Positions 23,503-31,137 of a stretch of DNA of 64,000 bases are shown here, in pieces. Origin of the DNA: Magnetospira sp. QH-2 (GTDB lineage Bacteria > Pseudomonadota > Alphaproteobacteria > Rhodospirillales > Magnetospiraceae); assembly GCF_000968135.1 (NCBI RefSeq), contig NZ_FO538765.1, positions 3,796,501-3,860,500 on the forward strand, in the 5' to 3' direction. Each line of letters opens with the position of its first letter. Positions within the stretch are counted from its first letter, which is position 1. Both the position numbers and the translations under genes were made by a program. The notes under the pieces were generated by a model that worked only from the letters and a program-made list of their open reading frames with translations, did not search any database and was not told the DNA's origin.

Positions 23503-26349
23503 ATGCAGATCCATAGCTCCCGCCCGCGCATATCCGCCTTGCTCGGTCCGACCAATACGGGCAAGACCCACCATGCCATGGAGCGCATGCTGGGCCATGC
23601 GGGGGGGATGATCGGCTTTCCCCTGCGGCTGTTGGCGCGGGAAAACTACGAGCGCGCCGTGGCCATCAAGGGCACCGGACAAGTGGCTTTGATCACCGGC
23701 GAGGAAAAGATCGTTCCGGCCAATCCGCGCTATTTCCTTTGTACGGTCGAGGCCATGCCCACCGACCGCATGGTGCCCTTTTTGGCCATCGACGAAATCC
23801 AGATGTGCGCCGATCCGGACCGGGGACATTTGTTCACCGACCGGCTGCTGCATGCCCGGGGTCTCGACGAGACCATGTTCATGGGCGCCGAGACCATCGC
23901 ACCGCTCTTGCGCAAGCTGGTGCCGGACATCGAGATTTCCTCCCGGCCGCGCTTTTCGACCCTGAGCTATACCGGCCCACGCAAGCTGACCAAGCTGCCC
24001 CGACGCTCCGCCGTGGTCGCCTTTTCCGCCGCCGAGGTTTATTCCATCGCCGAGCTGATCCGCCGTCAGCGCGGCGGCGCGGCGGTGGTGCTGGGCGCCT
24101 TGAGCCCGCGCACCCGTAATGCCCAGGTCGGCCTTTATCAGGCGGGCGAGGTGGAGCATCTGGTGGCCACCGACGCCATCGGCATGGGGCTGAACATGGA
24201 TGTGGATCATGTGGCCTTCGCCCAGATCCGCAAGTTCGATGGCCGCATGCCACGACGACTCAATCCGTCGGAAATGGCGCAGATCGCCGGACGCGCCGGA
24301 CGGCATATGAATGACGGAACCTTCGGCGTCACCGAGGACGTCCGCGATCTGGAACCGGAATTGGTGGAGCGGTTGGAAAGTCATCGCTTCGATCCACTAA
24401 AGGCCATTTTCTGGCGCAATGCGAACCTCCGCATGACATCGGTGGAGGCCTTGCAAAAGAGCCTGACAAAGCGCCCCGACGCCCCGGGCCTGATGCGGGC
24501 CCGTCCGGCGGACGACGAGTTGGCGCTGACCGCCCTGGCGCGCGACGAGGACTTGCTCAAACGCGCCGACCATCCCGACCGGGTGGCGCTGCTCTGGGAG
24601 GTCTGCCGCATTCCGGATTTTCAAAAGATCATGAGCGAATCACACACCCGGCTGCTGGGCACCATCTTTGGCCATCTGACCGGGCCGGAAGAACGCATCC
24701 CCGCCGACTGGGTGGCCGAGCAGGTCAAGCGCATCGACCGGCTGGATGGGGATATCGAGCATCTGGTTCAGCGCATCGCCCATGTGCGCACCTGGACCTA
24801 TGTGTCCCATCGGGGCGACTGGTTGGCCGATTCCGCCCATTGGCAGGGATTGACCCGGCAGGTGGAGGATCGCCTGTCCGACACCTTGCACGAACGGCTG
24901 ACTCATAAATTCGTCGATCGGCGCACCTCGGTGCTGTCGCGGCGGCTCAAAGACAGCGATTTTCTCGAAGCGGCGGTGGCCGGAGACGGACGGGTACTTG
25001 TGGAAGGCCATTTCGTGGGTAAACTGGACGGATTCCGCTTTCAGCCGGATTCCGCCGCCGGGGCCCTGGCCCAACGCACCTTGTCCGGCGCCGCGCTGAA
25101 AGCACTCAAGGGGGAGATTATCCGACGCATGGAACGCCTGGAAAAAGACGAAGACGCCTTCATCGCCCTGCAACCCGACGGGGTGGTCACCTGGCGCACC
25201 ATGCCGGTGGCGCGGCTGGCCAAGGGGGACGACCCCCTGCATCCGCGCCTGGAACCCCTGCCCAGCGAGCTTTTGGAGGCGTCCCAGCGCGAGCGGCTGA
25301 AAGGCCGCCTGGAGACCTGGGTCGCGGCCCATATCGCCACCAAGCTGGACCCGCTGACCAAGCTGACCGAGGCGGATCTGCCTCAGGCCGCGCGGGGCAT
25401 CGCCTTTCGGGTGGTGGAGCATTTCGGCGCCCTGCCCCGCCGCTTGGCGCGCGAGCAGATCAGCGCCCTGGACAAGGAAGACCGACGGGCGTTACGCGAA
25501 ATGGGCCTGCGCATCGGCCGCGAGGCGGTGTTCGCGCCGATCCTGCTGAAACCGGCGGCGGTCAACCTGCGCGCCCTGCTGTGGAACCTGTTCAACGGTG
25601 CCGACCATCAACCGCCCGCCGACGGCCGCATGTCGGTACCGGTGGATAGCGTCATTCCCATAGCCTTCTACGAGGCCATCGGCTATCGGCCCCTGGGCCC
25701 GCTGGCCGTGCGCATCGACATGGTGGAACGCATCGCCGGCAAGGCCTGGGATCTGGCCCAGGAAGGGGTCAAGGGCGAATTCGCCATCACCCCCGAGCTG
25801 TTGTCCCTGGCCGGTTGCTCGGTGGACGTGATGGCGGAAATCCTCAAGGCGCTGAGCTATCGCGCCCGGGAGGTAATGCCGGAGGACCTACCCCAACCGG
25901 AGGCCAAGCCGGAGCCGGAGGCCAAGCCTGAGACCACACCGGAGGCAGAATCGACGCCGGAAATGCCTGCCGAGCCCGCCAAGGCGGAGACTCCCACCCC
26001 CGTCCAAGCCGCGCCGGAAACGAGCCCGGAAATCCCAGAAGAACCCAAGGAAGAAGAACCCAAGGAAAAAGCCCCCGAGGAACCGCCCAAGCCGATCTTG
26101 CTGTTCCGCTATCAGCGGCCCCGTCCGTCCGGGCCGCGCAAGCCGCGCGATGATCGGAGCGAGGCGGGTGGCGCGGATCGTCCCCGCCATGGCAAGCACG
26201 AGGGCAAACGCGACCACAAGCCACGTGGCGACAAACCTCGGGGTCCGAAGAAGCACGACAAGCCCAAGCCGCCGCCCCGGGCGCCCAAGCCGGAAAAACA
26301 GCCGGACCCGGATTCACCCTTTGCCATCCTCAAGGATCTGATTAAGTGA
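23503..26349 (+). CDS. SUV3-like ATP-dependent RNA/DNA helicase
   Basis: A 948-residue superfamily 2 helicase. Walker A is GPTNTGKT (15-22), Walker B is DEIQ in LAIDEIQMC, and motif VI is QIAGRAGRH. TDAIGMGLNMDVDHV is diagnostic for the SUV3/mitochondrial-type helicases that occur across the alphaproteobacteria. After about residue 790 the protein becomes a Pro/Glu/Lys-rich linker and then a basic Arg/Lys/Pro/Gly tail, ending with a compact SPFAILKDLI peptide, so disordered and probably RNA-binding. ATG 23503 matches the family start; a TTG at 23467 would add 12 residues. Its stop overlaps the next gene as GTGA. Confidence 0.87.
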   Translation: MQIHSSRPRISALLGPTNTGKTHHAMERMLGHAGGMIGFPLRLLARENYERAVAIKGTGQVALITGEEKIVPANPRYFLCTVEAMPTDRMVPFLAIDEIQMCADPDRGHLFTDRLLHARGLDETMFMGAETIAPLLRKLVPDIEISSRPRFSTLSYTGPRKLTKLPRRSAVVAFSAAEVYSIAELIRRQRGGAAVVLGALSPRTRNAQVGLYQAGEVEHLVATDAIGMGLNMDVDHVAFAQIRKFDGRMPRRLNPSEMAQIAGRAGRHMNDGTFGVTEDVRDLEPELVERLESHRFDPLKAIFWRNANLRMTSVEALQKSLTKRPDAPGLMRARPADDELALTALARDEDLLKRADHPDRVALLWEVCRIPDFQKIMSESHTRLLGTIFGHLTGPEERIPADWVAEQVKRIDRLDGDIEHLVQRIAHVRTWTYVSHRGDWLADSAHWQGLTRQVEDRLSDTLHERLTHKFVDRRTSVLSRRLKDSDFLEAAVAGDGRVLVEGHFVGKLDGFRFQPDSAAGALAQRTLSGAALKALKGEIIRRMERLEKDEDAFIALQPDGVVTWRTMPVARLAKGDDPLHPRLEPLPSELLEASQRERLKGRLETWVAAHIATKLDPLTKLTEADLPQAARGIAFRVVEHFGALPRRLAREQISALDKEDRRALREMGLRIGREAVFAPILLKPAAVNLRALLWNLFNGADHQPPADGRMSVPVDSVIPIAFYEAIGYRPLGPLAVRIDMVERIAGKAWDLAQEGVKGEFAITPELLSLAGCSVDVMAEILKALSYRAREVMPEDLPQPEAKPEPEAKPETTPEAESTPEMPAEPAKAETPTPVQAAPETSPEIPEEPKEEEPKEKAPEEPPKPILLFRYQRPRPSGPRKPRDDRSEAGGADRPRHGKHEGKRDHKPRGDKPRGPKKHDKPKPPPRAPKPEKQPDPDSPFAILKDLIK

Positions 26350-26744
26350 GTGACGGCGGCCCGTCGCTTCGGGTCGATAAATGGCTATGGCAGGCGCGGT
26401 TCTTCAAGAGCCGCACCCTGGCGGGCAAGTTCGTCCAGACCGGCAAGCTGCACATGGACGGCGAGACGGTGACCAAGGCCCACCACCTGGTGCGGCCGGG
26501 CGATGTGCTGACCTTTCCCCAAGGCCCGCACATGCGGGTAATCCAGATCCTCGCCCTCGGCACCCGGCGAGGCCCGGCGCCGGAGGCCCGGACCCTCTAC
26601 GAAGACCTGGCCCCGCCGCAACCCAAGGCCAAACCCGGCGACAATCCGGATCTGCCCGCCCCTGTCGCGCTACGCGAACGGGGCTCTGGGCGACCGACCA
26701 AGACGCAACGCCGAGCTCTGGACAAGCTCCGGGAGTGGGATTAG
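26346..26744 (+). CDS. hslR: S4-domain RNA-binding protein (Hsp15-like)
   Basis: A 132-residue protein whose N-terminal S4 domain (LRVDKWLWQARFFKSRTLA, then VQTGKLHMDG and LVRPGDVLTF; residues about 8-60) resembles Hsp15, which binds 50S subunits carrying stranded nascent chains. The basic, Pro-rich tail ends with RPTKTQRRALDKLR, typical of the group. The GTG start overlaps the helicase stop (GTGA at 26346-26349), so the two are translationally coupled. A joint role in RNA or ribosome quality control is inference. About 200 bases without a gene follow. Confidence 0.84.
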   Translation: MSDGGPSLRVDKWLWQARFFKSRTLAGKFVQTGKLHMDGETVTKAHHLVRPGDVLTFPQGPHMRVIQILALGTRRGPAPEARTLYEDLAPPQPKAKPGDNPDLPAPVALRERGSGRPTKTQRRALDKLREWD

Positions 26745-26943
26745 CTCCCCATCTTGGCCTGCATGCGGCAGCCCTGCGAAAGGCTTTAGGCGGCACGGAG
26801 CATCTGGTCGATCATGCTGAGATAGAGCGCCGTTGCGGACGTTGAGAGGTGCAGGGATCGGGACTAATCCACGATATTCGCGGGACTCGGCGCCCCAAGG
26901 GTGCCTATGATTGCCTTTGATCATTCCGTTGAGGAGATCCCCC

Positions 26944-27831
26944 ATGTCCAAGAAACATCCGATTATCGCTGTCACGGGGTCCTCCGGGGCCGGAACCAGC
27001 ACGGTTAAAGATGCTTTGGAACATATCTTCAAGCGTGTCGGCGCCCGCGCCGCGATCATCGAGGGCGATAGCTTTCACCGCTATGACCGGGCGCAAATGA
27101 AGATCGAACTGCAAAAAGCCAAGGAGGAGGGGCGCAATCTCAGCCACTTCGGCCCCGACGGCAACCTGTTTGACAAGCAACTGGAAACCTTTCGCCAATA
27201 TGGCGAAACCGGTCAAGGCCAACGGCGGCACTATATCCACAATGAGGAAGAGGCCCATTACTTCGGGGGCGAACCGGGGACCTTCACCGATTGGGAGCCG
27301 ATCCCGCCGGAAACGGATCTCATGTTCTACGAAGGCCTGCATGGGGGCGTGGTGGCCGAGGGCATCGATATGGCCCGAGAGGTGGATTTGCTGATCGGGG
27401 TCTGCCCGACCATCAACCTGGAATGGATTCAAAAGATCAACCGCGACATGTCCGAACGGGGCTACGACCAGAAAACGGTGACCGAAACCATCCACCGGCG
27501 TATTTACGACTACATGCACTACATCATGCCGCAGTTCTCCCACACCCATATCAATTTTCAGCGTATCCCGCTGACCGACACCAGCAACCCCTTTTGCGTC
27601 ACGACCATCCCGACGCCGGATCAGAGTCTGGTACTGATCCATTTCGTTTCGCAAAAACCCAGCGTCGAATACAAGCTACACCTCAAGGGCCTCATCGACG
27701 GCACCATGATCACCGGCTTTAACACCCTGGTCATCCCCGGCGGCAAATTCGCCTATGCCCTGGAGCTCATCCTCACCCAGCGGGTGGTGGAGTTGTTGAA
27801 GCATCGCGCGGATGTGGAGGGGGGGCTGTAG
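26944..27831 (+). CDS. prkB: Phosphoribulokinase (proteobacterial class I)
   Basis: A 295-residue kinase that phosphorylates ribulose 5-phosphate in the Calvin-Benson-Bassham cycle. The P-loop is TGSSGAGTST (11-20); IIEGDSFHRYDR and FYEGLHGG carry the usual catalytic acidic residues. The full class I length is present. ATG 26944 is supported by GAGGAG. No rubisco or other cbb gene lies in the window, so this copy stands apart from any cbb operon visible here. It could serve CO2 fixation with unlinked partners (inference). It converges on the DUF938 gene five bases away. Confidence 0.9.
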   Translation: MSKKHPIIAVTGSSGAGTSTVKDALEHIFKRVGARAAIIEGDSFHRYDRAQMKIELQKAKEEGRNLSHFGPDGNLFDKQLETFRQYGETGQGQRRHYIHNEEEAHYFGGEPGTFTDWEPIPPETDLMFYEGLHGGVVAEGIDMAREVDLLIGVCPTINLEWIQKINRDMSERGYDQKTVTETIHRRIYDYMHYIMPQFSHTHINFQRIPLTDTSNPFCVTTIPTPDQSLVLIHFVSQKPSVEYKLHLKGLIDGTMITGFNTLVIPGGKFAYALELILTQRVVELLKHRADVEGGL

Positions 27832-27836
27832 GGACT

Positions 27837-28457
27837 CTATCCCCGCCGAAACACCACCACGAAATTGTTCGCCGGCATCTCGATACGTTGCTCCAGCGTC
27901 AGCCCGTGCCGGGTGGCCACATGGGCCACCTCGCCCAGATCCCGCACGCCGAAATCCGGGTTCAGCCCCTTCAGCCAGCCTTCGAACGCCTCGTTGCTGG
28001 GCGCGGTCTGTTTTCCGTCGATGCGGTAGGGGCCGTAGAGAATCAGCGGTGCGCCTTCGGCCAGGATCGACCCGGCGCCGCGCATCAATGCCTCGGTGCA
28101 GGCCCAGGGCGAAATATGGATCATGTTGATGCAGAGGATGGCGCCGGCCCGGTCGATGGGCCAAGGATCGGCCATGACATCCAGTATCAGCGGCGGGCGG
28201 ACGTTCTTGTGCGCGGCGGTTTCGGCCCAGGCGGCAATGCTCGGCAGGTTGTCCGGGTCCAGGTCCGAGGGCTGCCAGGTCAGATCCGGCAGGGCGTCGG
28301 CAATGAAGGGGCCGTGCTCGCCGCTGCCCGCCGCGATTTCCAATACCAGGCCCTGAGCGGGCAAGATGTCACGGATGGCTGCCAGGATGGGTTCCCGGTT
28401 GCGGGCGGTCGATGGGGAATAGCGGCGCGGGTCGTTGGCATCGGATGGTGTTTTCAT
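27837..28457 (-). CDS. DUF938 SAM-dependent methyltransferase-like protein
   Basis: A 206-residue protein of the DUF938 family. It begins with a RYSPSTARNREPIL segment typical of the family, then VLEIAAGSGEHG as the SAM loop, WQPSDLDPDN, and CINMIHISPWACTEAL, and ends with NNFVVVFRRG. The fold is that of small-molecule methyltransferases, but the substrate is not known. ATG 28457 is used; the longer frame begins with a TTG and is unlike relatives. It lies between the phosphoribulokinase gene and the divergent TerB-like gene. Confidence 0.82.
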   Translation of the reverse strand: MKTPSDANDPRRYSPSTARNREPILAAIRDILPAQGLVLEIAAGSGEHGPFIADALPDLTWQPSDLDPDNLPSIAAWAETAAHKNVRPPLILDVMADPWPIDRAGAILCINMIHISPWACTEALMRGAGSILAEGAPLILYGPYRIDGKQTAPSNEAFEGWLKGLNPDFGVRDLGEVAHVATRHGLTLEQRIEMPANNFVVVFRRG

Positions 28458-28531
28458 GGCTGTCAACCTGGACCCTGTACGGCTGAAATTCAAGGGCTTG
28501 AGCGCACCCGGTGGCTGTGATAGGCAGAGCC

Positions 28532-28975
28532 ATGCTTGATCGTATCCGCCGCCTGTTTGCCGCTCCGGCCAATGACAACGCCGATGAGCTTGATCTGCCC
28601 GAAGCCGTTGCCGCGCTTTTGGTCTATGCCGCCCATGCGGACGGGACCTTCGAGGCCACCGAGCGCGAGACCGTCGCCCGGCTGCTGGCGCGCCGCTTCG
28701 AGTTGGATGCTCCTCAGGCCGAAGCCTTGATCGAGTCCGCCGATCTGCGGGTCGGAGAGTCGGTGGAGCTGTATGGATTTACCCGCGCCGCCAAGGATGC
28801 CATGACCCACGAGGAGCGCCTCGATCTGATGGAAATGATGTGGGAAGTGGTGCTGGCCGATGGGGTGGTGGACGATTTCGAAGCCAACTTGATGCGCCGC
28901 CTTGCCGGTCTCATCTATGTATCCGATCGGGAAAGCGGCGAAGCCCGACAGCGCGCCGCCGAAAACCTGGACTAA
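28532..28975 (+). CDS. TerB-family protein
   Basis: A 147-residue all-helical protein of the tellurite-resistance TerB type. The paired motifs are seen: VYAAHADGTFEATERETV in the first repeat and VVLADGVVDDFEANLMRRLAGLI in the second, which carry conserved Asp and Glu likely to bind a metal. The start at 28532 follows AGGCAGAG; a GTG seven codons earlier is possible. It is followed 30 bases later by fdxA. TerB-like proteins are widespread in alphaproteobacteria without tellurite genes nearby, so the role here is unknown. Confidence 0.75.
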   Translation: MLDRIRRLFAAPANDNADELDLPEAVAALLVYAAHADGTFEATERETVARLLARRFELDAPQAEALIESADLRVGESVELYGFTRAAKDAMTHEERLDLMEMMWEVVLADGVVDDFEANLMRRLAGLIYVSDRESGEARQRAAENLD

Positions 28976-29005
28976 GAAAGACGTGTTTTTCTCTGGAGAG
29001 CCTGA

Positions 29006-29350
29006 ATGACCTATATCGTTATCGAGAACTGCATCAAGTGCAAATACCAAGACTGTGTGGAAGTCTGCCCGGTGGACTGCTTCTATGAAGGCGAGAACTT
29101 CCTGGTCATTCATCCCGACGAATGCATTGACTGTGGCGTCTGCGAACCGGAATGCCCGGCCGAGGCCATCGTGCCCGACACCGAGGACGGGGTCGAGGAA
29201 TGGCTCGAAATCAATACCAAGTACGCCGAAATCTGGCCCAATATCACCCGCAAGGGCGATGCTCCCGCCGATGCGGCCGATTGGGACGGCAAACCCGACA
29301 AAAAAGCTCTTCTGAGCACGAAACCGGGGGCTGGAACCGGCGAAGGATGA
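29006..29350 (+). CDS. fdxA: 7Fe ferredoxin FdxA
   Basis: A 114-residue seven-iron ferredoxin. Cys9, Cys17 and Cys50 with neighbours fit the 3Fe-4S cluster, while Cys21, Cys40, Cys43 and Cys46 fit the 4Fe-4S cluster ([14 protein letters not shown] and [12 protein letters not shown]). It carries electrons in the cytoplasm. The C-terminal extension ([18 protein letters not shown]) is the usual FdxA tail. GGAGAG precedes the ATG. It is followed by carD, an arrangement common in alphaproteobacteria. Confidence 0.93.
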   Translation: MTYIVIENCIKCKYQDCVEVCPVDCFYEGENFLVIHPDECIDCGVCEPECPAEAIVPDTEDGVEEWLEINTKYAEIWPNITRKGDAPADAADWDGKPDKKALLSTKPGAGTGEG

Positions 29351-29427
29351 CCATTTTAGCGCCAGTTGGTCATCGGATCGTAACTGGAGCCTGTTATTTA
29401 GCCTAATTCTGTGCTATAAGATCAGCA

Positions 29428-29447
29428 GCCGGTCCCCTGGGGCCGGC
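29428..29447 (+). terminator. Hairpin downstream of fdxA
   Basis: An 8-base G+C-rich stem with one G:U pair and a 4-base loop lies between fdxA and carD. Only a broken T stretch follows, so it may be a weak terminator or part of the carD leader, which also has the octamer GGCCCGAG repeated a few bases apart. Confidence 0.4.
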
Positions 29448-29630
29448 GTTGGTTGTTGGAGGCCCGAGCAGTTCAGGCCCGAGTCTCCGGGGGACAACCG
29501 CCTTATATATTTGGACCCGATGGGACATGGTTTCGTGCTTTTTTCAGTGCGAGGCTTAGCTTTTGTCGGCTTTGATTCTGTCGATGCTCTTGAGACGACA
29601 GATGCGAGTTTGAAGATTGGAGACGAGAAT

Positions 29631-30131
29631 ATGCCCAAGCAGGACGCGGCCTTCACCACCGGCGATTTCGTCGTTTACCCAACCCACGGCGTGGGCAAGG
29701 TGCTCGGCATCGCCACCGAGGTGATCGCCGGCTATGAATTGCAGTTGTTCGTTATTTCCTTTGATCAAGAGCGCATGACCTTGCGCGTGCCGGTGACCAA
29801 GGCCGGAACCTCCGGCTTGCGCAAGCTGAGCTCGAAAAAAATCATGGATCAGGCACTGAGCACCTTAAAGGGCCGCGCCCGCGTCAAACGTACCATGTGG
29901 AGCCGCCGCGCCCAGGAGTACGAGGCCAAGATCAATACCGGCGACCCGGTCTGTATCGCGGAAGTGGTGCGCGACTTGCACCGCAACGTCGGTCAGCCGG
30001 ACCAATCGTTCTCTGAACGGCAGATCTATGAAGCCGCTCTGGATCGTTTGGCCTGCGAATTCGCCGCCATCGAAAAGATCGACAAGGACAAGGCAACCGA
30101 GAAACTGGAACAGGTTCTCACCGCCGCCTGA
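29631..30131 (+). CDS. carD: CarD/CdnL family RNA-polymerase-binding regulator
   Basis: A 166-residue protein. The N-terminal RNA-polymerase interaction domain reads FTTGDFVVYPTHGVGKVLGI (about 8-27) and the C-terminal helical DNA-binding part has RARVKRTMWSRRAQEYEAKINTGD. CarD/CdnL stabilises open promoter complexes, particularly at rRNA promoters. GGAGA lies seven bases before ATG 29631; longer in-frame starts have no support. A strong terminator follows. Confidence 0.92.
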   Translation: MPKQDAAFTTGDFVVYPTHGVGKVLGIATEVIAGYELQLFVISFDQERMTLRVPVTKAGTSGLRKLSSKKIMDQALSTLKGRARVKRTMWSRRAQEYEAKINTGDPVCIAEVVRDLHRNVGQPDQSFSERQIYEAALDRLACEFAAIEKIDKDKATEKLEQVLTAA

Positions 30132-30156
30132 TCCGCGGATCATAGACAAAAATCGT

Positions 30157-30189
30157 AAAAGACGGTCGCCATGGGGGCGGCCGTCTTTT
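30157..30189 (+). terminator. Rho-independent terminator of carD
   Basis: A 14-base stem, including one G:U pair, starts from AAAAGACGG and closes with CCGTCTTTT around a 5-base loop. It ends in TTTT, 25 bases after the carD stop. Confidence 0.88.
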
Positions 30190-30249
30190 CTCGATTCCGG
30201 CATGGTGCTACAACTGTCCTTCAAGGACGAATAAAAGCAGGATCCAGGC

Positions 30250-31068
30250 ATGGCGGGCAAGATGGGCTCGGAGGCCGATTGGTTCACGCAGTTACCCGCC
30301 GAAGGGCGGCGCTGGGCGGTGGGCGCGATCCATGGCGACCTGGGAAAGCTGCGCGCCTTGCACGCGGAACTGAAACAACGCTTGGGGCCCGATGACGGTG
30401 TGGTCTATCTGGGCAATTACTCCGGCTATGGGCTGGAAGCTGTCGAAACGCTCAACGAATTGCTGACCTTCCGCCGCTGGATCATGGCCCGCGAGGGGGC
30501 CCAATGCCGCGACGTGGTGTTCCTGCGCGGCATGCAAGAAGAGATGTGGCACAAGCTGCTGCAAATCCAATTCGCCCCCGACCCGCGCGGCATTCTCATG
30601 TGGATGCTCGACCGGGGCATCGGCCCAACCATCCAGGCCTATGGCTCCACGGTCAGCGAGGGCCTGAAACGGGCCGAAAGTGGCCATTTGGCCCTGGCCC
30701 AATGGACCAGCCGCCTGCGCGACGCCCTGCGCGGCCACGATGGTCACAATGCCTTGATGAGCGCCCTGCGCCGGGCCGCCTACACCACCGATGGAGAGAT
30801 GCTGTTCGTCAATGCGGGCATCGATCCGGACCGGCCTCTTTCGGCGCAAACCGACAGTTTCTGGTGGGGTGCCCGGGGCTTCGATGCCCTCAACGGACCA
30901 TTCGAGGGCTACGTCAAAATCGTTCGCGGCTTTGATCCGGCCAACAAGGGTTTGGACCTGGATGGCGACCACAAAGCCAGCATTGACGGCGGCTGTGGTC
31001 GCGACGGCAGTTTGGCCGCCGTCTGTTTCGCCTCGGCCCATCAAATCGTCGATCAGATCGAAATATAG
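30250..31068 (+). CDS. Degenerate metallophosphoesterase homologue, probably inactive
   Basis: A 272-residue protein with the segment order of serine/threonine-type calcineurin phosphoesterases but altered metal-binding blocks. GDxHG appears as GAIHG (25-29, Asp to Ala). GDxxDRG appears as GNYSGYG (55-61, both Asp lost). GNHE appears as GMQE (94-97, Asn and His lost), and the later VHAG motif as VNAG. The C-terminal DGGCGRDGSLAAV matches the conserved end of the family. With nearly every ligand replaced it is probably a non-catalytic binding protein (inference). It stands alone between carD and the receptor-phosphatase gene. Confidence 0.7.
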   Translation: MAGKMGSEADWFTQLPAEGRRWAVGAIHGDLGKLRALHAELKQRLGPDDGVVYLGNYSGYGLEAVETLNELLTFRRWIMAREGAQCRDVVFLRGMQEEMWHKLLQIQFAPDPRGILMWMLDRGIGPTIQAYGSTVSEGLKRAESGHLALAQWTSRLRDALRGHDGHNALMSALRRAAYTTDGEMLFVNAGIDPDRPLSAQTDSFWWGARGFDALNGPFEGYVKIVRGFDPANKGLDLDGDHKASIDGGCGRDGSLAAVCFASAHQIVDQIEI

Positions 31069-31137
31069 TTCTTATTTCTTAGGGTATCGTTTGTGGCATG
31101 TTAAAGTTTCCCCAGCGGGGTAGCTTTAGGGGATGTT

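Noticed and set aside
22515-23588. Long open frame antisense to htpG
   Set aside because: It mirrors the codon pattern of a clearly real gene in high-GC DNA. Its translation is low-complexity Gly/His/Gln-rich with no family motif.
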